Source of the DNA: Paracidovorax valerianellae
Lineage (GTDB): Bacteria; Pseudomonadota; Gammaproteobacteria; Burkholderiales; Burkholderiaceae_C
Length of the DNA stretch: 64,000 nt
Assembly (NCBI RefSeq): GCF_900102625.1
Contig: NZ_FMZC01000008.1
Span: forward strand, 152,877 to 216,876
Direction of reading: 5' to 3'
This document shows positions 10,313 to 19,436 of this stretch, in pieces; position 1 is the stretch's first letter; each line of letters begins with the position of its first letter. The translations under genes and the position numbers were made by a program. Below the pieces are notes generated by a model that was not told where the DNA came from, searched no databases, and saw nothing but the letters and a program-made list of their open reading frames with translations.

Positions 10313-10330
10313 ATGACAAGACGGTGACTC
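10313..10330 (-). promoter_or_regulatory. Possible Pho box
   Basis: On the minus strand GAGTCAC and TTGTCAT lie with exactly 11-base periodicity, 47-64 bases before the glycerophosphodiesterase ATG. The PhoB box is two CTGTCAT-like repeats spaced 11 bases. The downstream repeat matches 6 of 7 bases and the upstream one 4 of 7. Phosphate-starvation control would suit the enzyme, but the match is partial. Confidence 0.35.
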
Positions 10331-10616
10331 GGGGAACTTACCGCCCGCACTTTCATCTCGCCCGGATTTGCACCAAGGCCGTGCGAGCGACCGGTGCCGA
10401 ATCACCAGGAGCGGGCATCCTAAGTCGCATGGCCGCATGCCGTCACGGCATATCGATGTTGCGCCGCAGCGTCGGCGCTCACCCGTTCAGCCCGGTACAG
10501 CAGGGTTAGCCCAAGGGGCCGAGACGCTCCAGTCGCGGCACAATCCAGCATGTAACAAATCGCTTCTTCGGGCCCGTTTCTTGCAAAAGGCGGAAAAGAC
10601 GGGGATTTCCCGGTCT

Positions 10617-10670
10617 GCTATCAATAAGTGAGCTGCCAGCGCAATCACTGCGCCGGCAAGTCGCCTAAAA
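10617..10670 (+). repeat. Dispersed hairpin repeat, copy B (intergenic)
   Basis: GCTATCAATAAGTGAGC (10617-10633) is followed by TGCCAGCGCAATCACTGCGC, in which GCGCA and TGCGC can pair. The reverse copy E at 28172-28234 has TGTCAGCGCAATGA at the same place after its hairpin, so B and E form one subgroup. The first hairpin is partly decayed here. Confidence 0.5.
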
Positions 10671-10715
10671 CACAACCACAGAACTTTCCAACCGCCGCGG
10701 CACTCAGTCCTACCC

Positions 10716-11549
10716 ATGAAACGCTGGCCCCTCCTTTCATCGATCGCTCTTGCCATCGCCGTCACGGCAGGATGCGCCACCCTCGACGTGAAGCAGCGCG
10801 AGTGGATTTTTCAGCCCAGCGACCGCGCCTGGGGCGGCGCACAGGCCACCGACGACATGGAAGATGTCTGGATCGCGTTCGACTCACGCTCCACCGGCAA
10901 GGCCGAGAAGCTGCACGGCCTGTGGCTGCCGGCGGCAAAGGCCGATGCGCCCGTGCTTCTGTACCTGCATGGCGCCCGCTGGAACGTGTCGGGGTCGGCC
11001 GGCCGCATGCGCCGCATGCAGAGCATGGGGTTCTCGGTGCTGGCGGTCGATTACCGCGGCTTCGGCCGCAGCAGCGCAGCCCTGCCGTCTGAAACCACAG
11101 CCCTCGAAGACGCCCGCGCCGCCTGGGACTGGCTGGCGCAGCGCGCGCCCGAGCAGCCCCGCTACATCTTCGGCCACTCGCTGGGCGGCGCCATCGCCAT
11201 CGACCTGGCCGCCATGGTGAACGACGAAAAGGGCACGATCGTGGAGGGCACCTTCACCAACATTCCCGAGGTGGTCGCCACCTTCAAATGGGGCTGGCTG
11301 CCGGTGTCGGGGCTGATCACGCAACGCTTCGAATCGGCGCGCAAGGTGGCGCACATCGGCTCGCCGCTGCTGGTGGTGCACGGCAGCGACGACAGCCTGA
11401 TTCCGCCCACGCTGGGGCGCAAGCTGTACGACGCCGCACAGGAGCCCAAGCGCTTCGTGCTGGTGGAAGGCGGCACGCACCACAGCACCAACACCGTGGG
11501 CGAGCCCCAGTACCGCGCGGCCCTGGCGGACCTGTTTCAGGTGTACTGA
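10716..11549 (+). CDS. Alpha/beta hydrolase lipoprotein
   Basis: The 277-residue product has a lipoprotein signal (lipobox VTAGC, Cys about 20) and an alpha/beta hydrolase fold. The fold shows the oxyanion-region YLHGARWN, the DYRGFGRS segment, the nucleophile elbow GHSLGG (Ser about 152), a catalytic Asp in HGSDDSLIPP and a catalytic His in EGGTHHST. This is close to the serine aminopeptidase S33/BAAT-like envelope hydrolases. Substrate unknown. It is transcribed toward an exporter gene 76 bases on and may be monocistronic. Confidence 0.82.
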   Translation: MKRWPLLSSIALAIAVTAGCATLDVKQREWIFQPSDRAWGGAQATDDMEDVWIAFDSRSTGKAEKLHGLWLPAAKADAPVLLYLHGARWNVSGSAGRMRRMQSMGFSVLAVDYRGFGRSSAALPSETTALEDARAAWDWLAQRAPEQPRYIFGHSLGGAIAIDLAAMVNDEKGTIVEGTFTNIPEVVATFKWGWLPVSGLITQRFESARKVAHIGSPLLVVHGSDDSLIPPTLGRKLYDAAQEPKRFVLVEGGTHHSTNTVGEPQYRAALADLFQVY

Positions 11550-11625
11550 CCCGGGCGAATCACGGCCGCGCGGCAAGCGGCCGCACCAGCCCATTGGCAA
11601 CATGCCATCTGGTAGGCTCGCCCGC

Positions 11626-12870
11626 ATGTCCGTTCCCCCCTTCGCCACGGCGGGCCAGGAGCCAACGGCCGCGGCCATTGCGCCGGGCCTGGTCATCACC
11701 GTGCTCGCGCTGCTGCTCAGCCTGCAGCCCATCACCACCGACCTGTACCTGCCCGCGCTGCCCTCCCTCACGCGCAGCCTGGGCGCACCCGTGGCCTCGG
11801 CCCAGCTCACGCTCAGCGCGCTGCTGCTGGCCTTCGGGTGTTCGCAACTCGTCTGGGGACCGCTGTCGGACCGCTTCGGGCGCCGGCCCGTGTTGCTGAC
11901 CGGGCTGTCGGCCTATGCCGTGGCTTCGGTGGCCAGCGTGCTGGCGCCGTCGATGGAGGTGCTGATCGGCTGGCGGATCACCCAGGGCGCCGCCATGGGC
12001 GCGGTGGTGATGTGCGCCCGGGCCATCGTGCGCGATCTGTACACGCCGGCGCTCGGCGCCCGGGCGATGTCGCGGGCGCTCACCGGGCTGGGCATCGCGG
12101 CCAGCCTGTGCGCGCCGGTGGGCGGGCTGCTGACGGAGTGGCTGGGCTGGCGCGCCGCGCTGGCCGCGCTCACGGCCTACGGGCTGGCCACGCTGGCGGT
12201 CGTCGCCTTCTGCCTGCCTGAAACGCTGGCCCGGCGCAATCCGCAGGCCCTGCAGCCCGCCACGCTGGCGCGCACCTGGGCCATGGTGCTGCGGCACCCC
12301 ACGTTCTGGGCGTATTCGCTGCTGACCACGGCCACCTACGGCGGGCTCTTCACGTTCCTGGCCGCGTCGTCGTTCGTCTTCATCGAAGCCCTCGGGCTTT
12401 CGCGTCCGCATTACGGCGCCATGCTGCTGTCGACCGCGCTGGCGTACCTGGGCGGCACGGTACTGTGCCGGCGGCTGCTGGTGCGCCTGGGCCTGCGGCG
12501 CACCGTAGCGGTGGCGGGCGGCATCAGCCTGGCCGGCGGCACGCTCATGGGCGCTGCGGCACTGGCGGGCTGGCACACGCCGCTGGCGCTGCTGCTGCCG
12601 ATGTGCCTTTTCATGGTGGCGCACGGCATCCACCAGCCTTGCGGCCAGAGCGGCGCAGTGGGCCCGTTCCCGCAGGCGGCCGGCGTGGCGTCGGCCCTGA
12701 ACGGTTTCATGATGATGCTGGTGGCCTTCGGCGTGGGCCGCTGGGTGGGCGCGCGGCTGGACGGCACTGTCTGGCCTCTGGTGCAGGGCGTGTGGGCCTG
12801 CTCGGCCGTGGTGGCGGCCACCGCATGGACGCTCGTGCAAACACATGGAGAACCGCATGCACCGGCCTGA
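11626..12870 (+). CDS. Bcr/CflA-type MFS drug exporter
   Basis: The 414-residue protein has twelve hydrophobic segments and the Bcr/CflA hallmarks: [16 protein letters not shown] at TM1, the loop motif [14 protein letters not shown] between TM2 and TM3, and RAIVRDLY in TM4. Members export chloramphenicol-like compounds, bicyclomycin or sulfonamides, or amino acids. The exact substrate is not predictable. The ATG at 11626 is preceded by GGTAGG. A second ATG at 11602 would add eight residues. Its stop lies inside miaA's 5' end, so the two are probably co-transcribed. Confidence 0.88.
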   Translation: MSVPPFATAGQEPTAAAIAPGLVITVLALLLSLQPITTDLYLPALPSLTRSLGAPVASAQLTLSALLLAFGCSQLVWGPLSDRFGRRPVLLTGLSAYAVASVASVLAPSMEVLIGWRITQGAAMGAVVMCARAIVRDLYTPALGARAMSRALTGLGIAASLCAPVGGLLTEWLGWRAALAALTAYGLATLAVVAFCLPETLARRNPQALQPATLARTWAMVLRHPTFWAYSLLTTATYGGLFTFLAASSFVFIEALGLSRPHYGAMLLSTALAYLGGTVLCRRLLVRLGLRRTVAVAGGISLAGGTLMGAAALAGWHTPLALLLPMCLFMVAHGIHQPCGQSGAVGPFPQAAGVASALNGFMMMLVAFGVGRWVGARLDGTVWPLVQGVWACSAVVAATAWTLVQTHGEPHAPA

Positions 12871-13861
12871 CAGGCTTTCACCCTCCCTCCCCTGCATCGC
12901 CCTGGCCGGCCCGACTGCCTCGGGCAAGACGGCGGGCGCACTGGCGCTGGCAGAGTCGCTCGCGCCCCACCAGCCGGTGGAGATCGTCAGCGTCGATTCG
13001 GCGCTGGTGTACCGCGGCATGGACATCGGCACCGCCAAGCCGTCACCGGCCGAACTGGCCGCGGTGCCGCACCACCTGATCGACATCCGCGACCCGCTGC
13101 ACGCCTACTGCGCTGCCGAGTTCGTGGCCGACGCGACACGCCTCATCGCCGAGATCCGCGCGCGCGGCGCGCTGCCGCTGCTGGTGGGCGGCACCATGCT
13201 GTACTTCAAGGCGCTGCTGGACGGCATCGACGACATGCCGGCCGCCGACCCCGCCGTGCGCGCCGAACTGGAGGCGCGCGCCGCCGACATCGGCTGGCCC
13301 GGCATGCACGCCGAACTGACCCGCGTGGACCCCGAAACAGCCGCGCGCCTGGCTCCGGCCGACAGCCAGCGCATCCAGCGCGCGCTGGAAGTCTGGCAGA
13401 TCGCCGGCCGGCCGCTGTCGAGCTTTCACACTATCAAAACAAGAGCAGAGAATGTCGCCATTCCTGCGGTGGATGCCCTTTTCTCTCTAGAGCCCGAGGA
13501 CCGCGCCTGGCTGCACGGCCGCATCGCCCAGCGCTTCGACGCCATGCTGGACGCCGGCTTCGTGGACGAAGTACGGCAGCTGCGCGCACGGGGCGACCTG
13601 CACCCCGACCTGCCCTCCATGCGCTGCGTGGGCTACCGCCAGGCCTGGGAAACGCTCGACGCCGAAGCCGCCACGGGTGCGCTGGACATGAAGGGCCTGC
13701 GCGAACGCGGCCTGGCAGCCACGCGGCAGTTGGCGAAGCGGCAGATCACCTGGCTGCGCAGCATGCCGACCCGCCAGGCCATCGCCTGCGACGCACCCGA
13801 TGCCACGGCGCAACTGGTCGCGGCCGTGCACCGCCGGCTTTCCGAAAGGGCGCGCGCATGA
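12845..13861 (+). CDS. miaA: tRNA dimethylallyltransferase MiaA
   Basis: MiaA adds the isopentenyl group to A37 of UNN-decoding tRNAs. The 338-residue protein has the P-loop AGPTASGKT, the [17 protein letters not shown] motif and the [14 protein letters not shown] segment, and later [11 protein letters not shown] and [12 protein letters not shown]. Start ATG at 12845, or 12857 four residues on; both overlap the exporter's 3' end. Around residues 196-217 ([25 protein letters not shown]) the sequence is less GC-rich than its surroundings and resembles a decayed hairpin repeat inserted in frame. The stop overlaps the ABC ATPase start by ATGA. Confidence 0.95.
   Translation: MENRMHRPDRLSPSLPCIALAGPTASGKTAGALALAESLAPHQPVEIVSVDSALVYRGMDIGTAKPSPAELAAVPHHLIDIRDPLHAYCAAEFVADATRLIAEIRARGALPLLVGGTMLYFKALLDGIDDMPAADPAVRAELEARAADIGWPGMHAELTRVDPETAARLAPADSQRIQRALEVWQIAGRPLSSFHTIKTRAENVAIPAVDALFSLEPEDRAWLHGRIAQRFDAMLDAGFVDEVRQLRARGDLHPDLPSMRCVGYRQAWETLDAEAATGALDMKGLRERGLAATRQLAKRQITWLRSMPTRQAIACDAPDATAQLVAAVHRRLSERARA
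13429..13495 (+). repeat. Possible decayed hairpin repeat, copy C (in miaA)
   Basis: ACTATCAAAACAAGAGC is followed at a similar distance by CCTGCGGTGGAT and CTCTAGAGCC. These match parts of copy D, which has CCTGCCGTGGAT and CCAGAGGC. The block is locally AT-rich and is read in frame within miaA. The hairpin is no longer complete, so this is a weak member. Confidence 0.35.
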
Positions 13862-14580
13862 ACGGCGAAACCCCCGGCGCCCAGCCTCAGGCGGCCATGC
13901 CCGAGCCAGCCCCCGTGCTGCGCGTCGAAGGCCTGGGCAAGCGCTACGGCGAGGCCGATGTGTTCGCGCAGGTGGACCTGGCGGTGCACCCCGGCGAGTT
14001 CGTGGCCATCGTGGGCGAGTCGGGCGTGGGCAAGTCCACGCTGCTCAATTGCCTGGCCGGCCTCGATACCTGGGACACCGGCCGCATCGTGCATGGCACC
14101 ACCGACCTGTCCACGCTGGACGACACCCGGCGCGCACTGTGGCGCCGCGCGCACGTGGGCTTCGTGTTCCAGGCGTTCCACGTGCTGCCGCACCTGGACG
14201 TGGCGCAGAACGTGGCGCTGCCGCTCATGCTGCTGGGCCGCGCCGATGCGGCGCGGGTCGAACACATGCTGGCGGCGGTGGGCCTCGAAGGCCTGGGCGA
14301 CCGCTTGCCCCAGCAACTGAGCGGCGGGCAGTTGCAACGCGTGGCCATCGCCCGCGCGCTGGTGCACCGCCCCGCCCTGCTGCTGGCCGACGAGCCCACC
14401 GGCAACCTGGACCCCACCACCGCCGCCCGCGTGATGGACCTGCTGCTGGCACAAACGCGCGAGCATGGCGCGGCGCTGGTGCTGGTCACCCATTCGGACG
14501 CCGCAGCCGCCCGCGCGGACCTCCGGCTGCGCCTCACGGCCGCGGGCATGGCCGCCCCCGGCAACCACGCAGCGCTTTAG
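13858..14580 (+). CDS. ABC transporter ATP-binding protein, LolD/MacB-like
   Basis: The 240-residue ATPase has Walker [10 protein letters not shown] (about 53-61), signature [15 protein letters not shown] and Walker [13 protein letters not shown], all typical of the LolD/FtsE/MacB (type VII) branch that works with FtsX-like permeases. It overlaps miaA by four bases and the permease starts 11 bases after its stop, so the pair forms one exporter or mechanotransmission complex. The gene set resembles the YbbA-YbbP or AttE-F-G-H systems. The transported or released substrate is unknown. Confidence 0.9.
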   Translation: MNGETPGAQPQAAMPEPAPVLRVEGLGKRYGEADVFAQVDLAVHPGEFVAIVGESGVGKSTLLNCLAGLDTWDTGRIVHGTTDLSTLDDTRRALWRRAHVGFVFQAFHVLPHLDVAQNVALPLMLLGRADAARVEHMLAAVGLEGLGDRLPQQLSGGQLQRVAIARALVHRPALLLADEPTGNLDPTTAARVMDLLLAQTREHGAALVLVTHSDAAAARADLRLRLTAAGMAAPGNHAAL

Positions 14581-14591
14581 CCGACGCGGCC

Positions 14592-17249
14592 ATGTTCCGA
14601 CTGCTGCGCACCTTCTCCTGGCAGGAACTGCGCCACCACCCCTGGCGCTCGGCCGCAGCGGTGGCGGCCGTCATGCTGGGCGTGGCGCTGGCGTTCGCGG
14701 TGCATGTGATCAATGCGTCCGCCCTGTCCGAATTCGCGCAGGCGGTGCGCAGCATCAACGGCCAGCCCGACCTGGAATTGCGGGCCACGCAGGGCAGCCT
14801 GCCCGAGGCGCTGTATGGCCCGGTCGCCACACACCCGCTGGTGGCCCGCGCGGGGCCGGTGCTGGAGGTGTCGGCGCAGGCCAGCGTGTCGAATGCCTCC
14901 ACACCCGCTTCCATCTCCACCCCTGCCCCGGCCCCTGCGCCAGTCTCTCTGCGCGTCGTGGGCGCCGATGCCCTGCTGCTGCCCGCGATGGCGCCCGGCC
15001 TCATGCCGCGCGCCTTCGCCGACGCCGACCGGCTCGCGCTGCTGTCGCCAGCCACGGTCTTCCTGAACGGGGCGGCGATGCAGGCACTGGGGCTGCGCGG
15101 CGATGGCAACACGGGCACGCCGCCGCTGCCATCGCTGCAATTGCGCATCGGCCTGCAAACCCGCACCGTGCGCGTGGCGGGCACGGTGGCGGCGGGCGGC
15201 GCTCCGCTGGCGGTGATGGACATCGGCGCCGCGCAGGACCTGTTCCAGCGCGCGGGCGAGCTGACCCGCATCGACGTCCAGCTGCGGCCGGGCGCCAGCG
15301 CCGAGGCCTTCCGCCAGGCACTGCAGGCCCTGCCCGGCGCATCGGCGGGCGTGGCGGTTCTGCAGCCCGGCGACGCCACCGCGCGCACCAGCAACCTGTC
15401 CCGCGCGTACCGCGTCAACCTCACGGTGCTGGCGCTGGTGGCGCTGTTCACCGGCGCCTTCCTGGTGTTCTCGGTGCTGGCCCTGAGCGTGACCCAGCGG
15501 GCGCCGCAGTTCGCGCTGCTGGCCGTGCTGGGCGCCACACCGCGCCAGCGCCTGGCGCTGGTCTTGGCCGAATCGGCAGCGCTGGGCCTGGCGGGCAGCG
15601 CCGCCGGCATCGCGCTGGGCACGGCGCTTGCGGCCCTGGCGCTGCGCTGGCTGGGCGGCGATCTGGGCGGGGGCTATTTCGCGGGGGTGCAGCCGGCGCT
15701 GCAATGGAGTGCGCCGGCCGCTTTGCTGTACGGCTTGCTGGGCCTGGCTGCTGCCCTGGTGGGGGGCTGGTGGCCGGCGCGCGCGGCGCAGCGGCTGCCG
15801 CCCGCGCAAACGCTCAAAGGCCTGGGCGCGGCGCTCGGCGGCCGGCAAAAGGGCTGGCCGGCGCTGGCGCTGGTCGCGGCGGGCGCATTGCTGGCAGGCG
15901 CGCCGCCCGTGTTCGGCATTCCGCTGGCGGCCTATGTGTCGGTCGGGCTGCTGCTGGTCGGCGGCATCGCGCTGCTGCCTTGGGGCGTCGGCGCACTGCT
16001 CACAGTTCTCGCGCCATGGGCCGGCAGGCAAGTGCTGCCGCTACTGGCCCTGGAGCGCGCCCGCCGCACGCGCGGCACCGCCGCCGTGGCGGTGGGCGGC
16101 GTGGTGGCCAGCCTGAGCCTGGCGGTGGCGCTCACGGTGATGGTGAGCAGCTTTCGCGGATCGGTCGGCCAGTGGCTGGACGCGGTGCTGCCCGCGCCGC
16201 TGTACCTGCGCATGGCAGGTGCGGCCGGAGCGGACGACGGCCCGGCATTTCCCGCAGGGTTCGACACCGCCGTGGCCCGCCTGTCCGGTGTGGCGCGCGT
16301 GCAGGCGCTGCGCACCAGCAGCCTGCTGCTGGACCCCGCCCGCCCGCCCGTCGCGCTGCTGGCGCGGCCGCTGGGCGGCGACCCGGCCCAGGTGCTGCCG
16401 CTGGTGGGCACGCCGCTGGCTGTGCCGCCAGGGCGCATCGGCGTGTATGTGAGCGAGGCGGTGCTTGACCTGTACGGCGTGCGGCCGGGCATGGACTGGC
16501 CGCAGCTATCCAGGTCTTTTAAGCCTCTGGCGCAACAAAATCCACGGCAGGATGCTATGTTTTTTATAGCGGGCGTGTGGCGCGACTACGTGCGGCAGTT
16601 CGGCGCGGTCACGCTCGACCGGGCCGATTTTGTGCGCCTGACGGGCGATGCGCGCTCCACCGACCTGGCGCTGTGGCCCCAGCCGGGGGCCGACGAAGCC
16701 CCACTGCGGCAGGCGATCGAGTGGCTGGCGGGCGAAGCGGCAGGCCGCGCACCGGGGGATGGGCCGCAGGCCGCGGGCGGCGCGCTGGAATTCGACTCGG
16801 CGGCCGGCATCCGCGAACGCTCGCTGCGCATTTTCGACCGCAGCTTTGCCGTCACCTATTGGCTGCAGGCCGTGGCGATCGGCATCGGCCTGTTCGGCGT
16901 GGCCGCCAGCTTCAGCGCGCAGGTGCTGGCGCGGCGCAAGGAATTCGGCCTGCTCGCGCACCTGGGCCTCACGCGCCGGCAGGTGCTGGCGGTCGTGGCC
17001 GGCGAAGGGGCCGCATGGACGGCCATCGGCGCCGCAGCGGGCACGGTGCTGGGACTGGCCGTGTCGGTGGTGCTGGTCCACGTGGTCAACCCGCAGAGCT
17101 TCCACTGGACCATGGATTTGCGGGTGCCCTGGTTGCGGCTTCTGGCCCTGTGCGCGGCGGTCCTGGCCACCGGCACCGTCACCGCGTGGCTCGCAGGCCG
17201 GGCCGCGGGCGGCCGGCAGGCGGTGTTGGCAGTCAAAGAAGATTGGTAA
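14592..17249 (+). CDS. FtsX-like ABC permease (YbbP type)
   Basis: The 885-residue permease has an N-terminal membrane segment (about 18-38), a periplasmic domain, an FtsX block of three segments (about 275-395), further segments in the middle, a second periplasmic domain and a C-terminal FtsX block (about 755-875) with the motif RRKEFGLLAHLGLTRRQVL. This doubled architecture is that of YbbP/AttG permeases. The ATG at 14592 lies 11 bases after the ATPase stop; the frame upstream of it is a shadow. Residues about 638-660 (within LSRSFKPLAQQNPRQDAM) are encoded by a reverse hairpin repeat read through in frame. The usual lipocalin-type partner gene is not next to it but 3.5 kb downstream. Confidence 0.9.
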   Translation: MFRLLRTFSWQELRHHPWRSAAAVAAVMLGVALAFAVHVINASALSEFAQAVRSINGQPDLELRATQGSLPEALYGPVATHPLVARAGPVLEVSAQASVSNASTPASISTPAPAPAPVSLRVVGADALLLPAMAPGLMPRAFADADRLALLSPATVFLNGAAMQALGLRGDGNTGTPPLPSLQLRIGLQTRTVRVAGTVAAGGAPLAVMDIGAAQDLFQRAGELTRIDVQLRPGASAEAFRQALQALPGASAGVAVLQPGDATARTSNLSRAYRVNLTVLALVALFTGAFLVFSVLALSVTQRAPQFALLAVLGATPRQRLALVLAESAALGLAGSAAGIALGTALAALALRWLGGDLGGGYFAGVQPALQWSAPAALLYGLLGLAAALVGGWWPARAAQRLPPAQTLKGLGAALGGRQKGWPALALVAAGALLAGAPPVFGIPLAAYVSVGLLLVGGIALLPWGVGALLTVLAPWAGRQVLPLLALERARRTRGTAAVAVGGVVASLSLAVALTVMVSSFRGSVGQWLDAVLPAPLYLRMAGAAGADDGPAFPAGFDTAVARLSGVARVQALRTSSLLLDPARPPVALLARPLGGDPAQVLPLVGTPLAVPPGRIGVYVSEAVLDLYGVRPGMDWPQLSRSFKPLAQQNPRQDAMFFIAGVWRDYVRQFGAVTLDRADFVRLTGDARSTDLALWPQPGADEAPLRQAIEWLAGEAAGRAPGDGPQAAGGALEFDSAAGIRERSLRIFDRSFAVTYWLQAVAIGIGLFGVAASFSAQVLARRKEFGLLAHLGLTRRQVLAVVAGEGAAWTAIGAAAGTVLGLAVSVVLVHVVNPQSFHWTMDLRVPWLRLLALCAAVLATGTVTAWLAGRAAGGRQAVLAVKEDW
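16504..16570 (-). repeat. Dispersed hairpin repeat, copy D (in frame in the FtsX permease)
   Basis: On the minus strand GCTATAAAAAACATAGC is followed after three bases by CTGCCGTGGATTTTGTTGCG and then CCAGAGGC. Copy A has the same spacing: hairpin, three bases, CTGCCG, nine bases, TTGCGC, two bases, GAGGC. It is an AT-rich block inside a gene of very high GC, read through without stop. Confidence 0.7.
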
Positions 17250-17338
17250 CCCTGAAGCAAGCTCAAGGGCAACTTCGCGGCGGGCGCCATGGGCGTTTTC
17301 CCGATTGATGCACACGCGTCACAAGCGTTAAATATTGT

Positions 17339-17372
17339 TTGCAAGACATTATTTATTTCGCGATGATGCGAA
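17339..17372 (+). promoter_or_regulatory. Possible promoter with overlapping inverted repeat
   Basis: TTGCAA (17339-17344), a 17-base spacer and GATGAT (17362-17367) resemble a sigma70 promoter with a weak -10. The -10 hexamer is the loop of a perfect inverted repeat TTCGC-GATGAT-GCGAA (17357-17372), where a repressor could sit. The stretch is distinctly AT-rich and lies about 105 bases before the IPTL-CTERM gene. Confidence 0.3.
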
Positions 17373-17475
17373 CCGATAGCTAAAAAAACACCGCACAGCG
17401 GACTCTAGGACAGCGCGCACGGGACGGGAGTGGCCCCGGCATTCAAACGCTGTTCGTTCACCAAGGAAAAACGGT

Positions 17476-18186
17476 ATGAAACACACCTTCGGGCGTCTCC
17501 TGTGCGGACTGGCGGCCGCCTTCTGCTTGTGCGGTCCTGCGGCTGCGCAATGGGTCTTTCCCCCGGGCTCATCGCTCGATGTCCCTGCCGGAGGCCAGAC
17601 GGATCTGGGGTGCTCCGCGCTCGACATGCAGGGCACGCTGAACCTCAACGGCGGCACCGTCACGGTGGACACCGATGCCACCTTCGGCTCGGGCGCCGTC
17701 GTCAACGGCAACAACGGCGTCATCTCGGTCGGCGGCAACCTCATATCCACGGGCGGCAACGTCAACACGGGCGCCAGCACCGTCGTGCTGCGCGACGGCT
17801 GCGACCCTGGCAACAGCAGCCAGATCAGCGGCAATTTCGTCTTTCAGAACCTGACGATCTCCAGCACCACCGGCCGCACCTTCGTGCTGCCAGCGGGCAC
17901 CAACATCACCGTGCTGGGCACGCTCACCGTGCAGGGCACTCAGGGCCAGCCCGTGCAGCTCGTGTCGTCCAGCGGCGCAACCGCCGTGGTGAACCTGGGC
18001 CCGAACGCCACCGTGGTCCGCAACTTCGCCTCCGTCCCCGGCAACGTTCAGATTGGCGCCGTGACCGCCGTGGCCGCCATTCCCACATTGAGCGAATACG
18101 GCCTGATGCTGCTGTCGCTGCTGATCGGCCTGGCCATGTTCTGGAAGCGGCGCGAATTCGCGGCGCATGCCCGCAGGCTCGGCTGA
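17476..18186 (+). CDS. IPTL-CTERM sorting-signal surface protein
   Basis: The 236-residue protein has an N-terminal signal peptide (hydrophobic about 8-24, AAA|Q cleavage region). A Gly/Asn/Thr/Val-rich beta-rich body follows with many short repeats such as GGNVNTG, like a small beta-helix. It ends with the IPTL-CTERM signal: AIPTLSEYGLMLLSLLIGLA, then FWKRR. That tail (IPTLSE motif, hydrophobic helix, basic end) marks proteins thought to be sorted to the cell surface; the enzyme processing it is not established as far as I know, and none is visible here. It begins a group with a collagen-like gene 75 bases downstream. Confidence 0.85.
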   Translation: MKHTFGRLLCGLAAAFCLCGPAAAQWVFPPGSSLDVPAGGQTDLGCSALDMQGTLNLNGGTVTVDTDATFGSGAVVNGNNGVISVGGNLISTGGNVNTGASTVVLRDGCDPGNSSQISGNFVFQNLTISSTTGRTFVLPAGTNITVLGTLTVQGTQGQPVQLVSSSGATAVVNLGPNATVVRNFASVPGNVQIGAVTAVAAIPTLSEYGLMLLSLLIGLAMFWKRREFAAHARRLG

Positions 18187-18210
18187 CCGGCTGCCTGCCG
18201 GGCAGCCTGA

Positions 18211-19380
<1,170 letters not shown>

Positions 19381-19436
19381 GCGATTGACCCGATAAGGTG
19401 GACTGCGGCGGCGCAGCCCCTGATTTGCGCCGAAAC

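Larger units (their letters stand above)
10267..10715. other. 449-bp divergent intergenic region
   Basis: This gap separates the divergent glycerophosphodiesterase and hydrolase-lipoprotein genes. It holds the palindrome, the Pho-like box and hairpin-repeat copy B. I see no convincing gene; the short open frames here lack ribosome sites and recognisable products. Confidence 0.6.

Noticed and set aside
13800..14591. N-terminal extension of the FtsX permease frame through the ATPase gene
   Set aside because: The ATPase in the other frame is complete with all motifs, and the ATG at 14592 begins the typical permease N-terminus.
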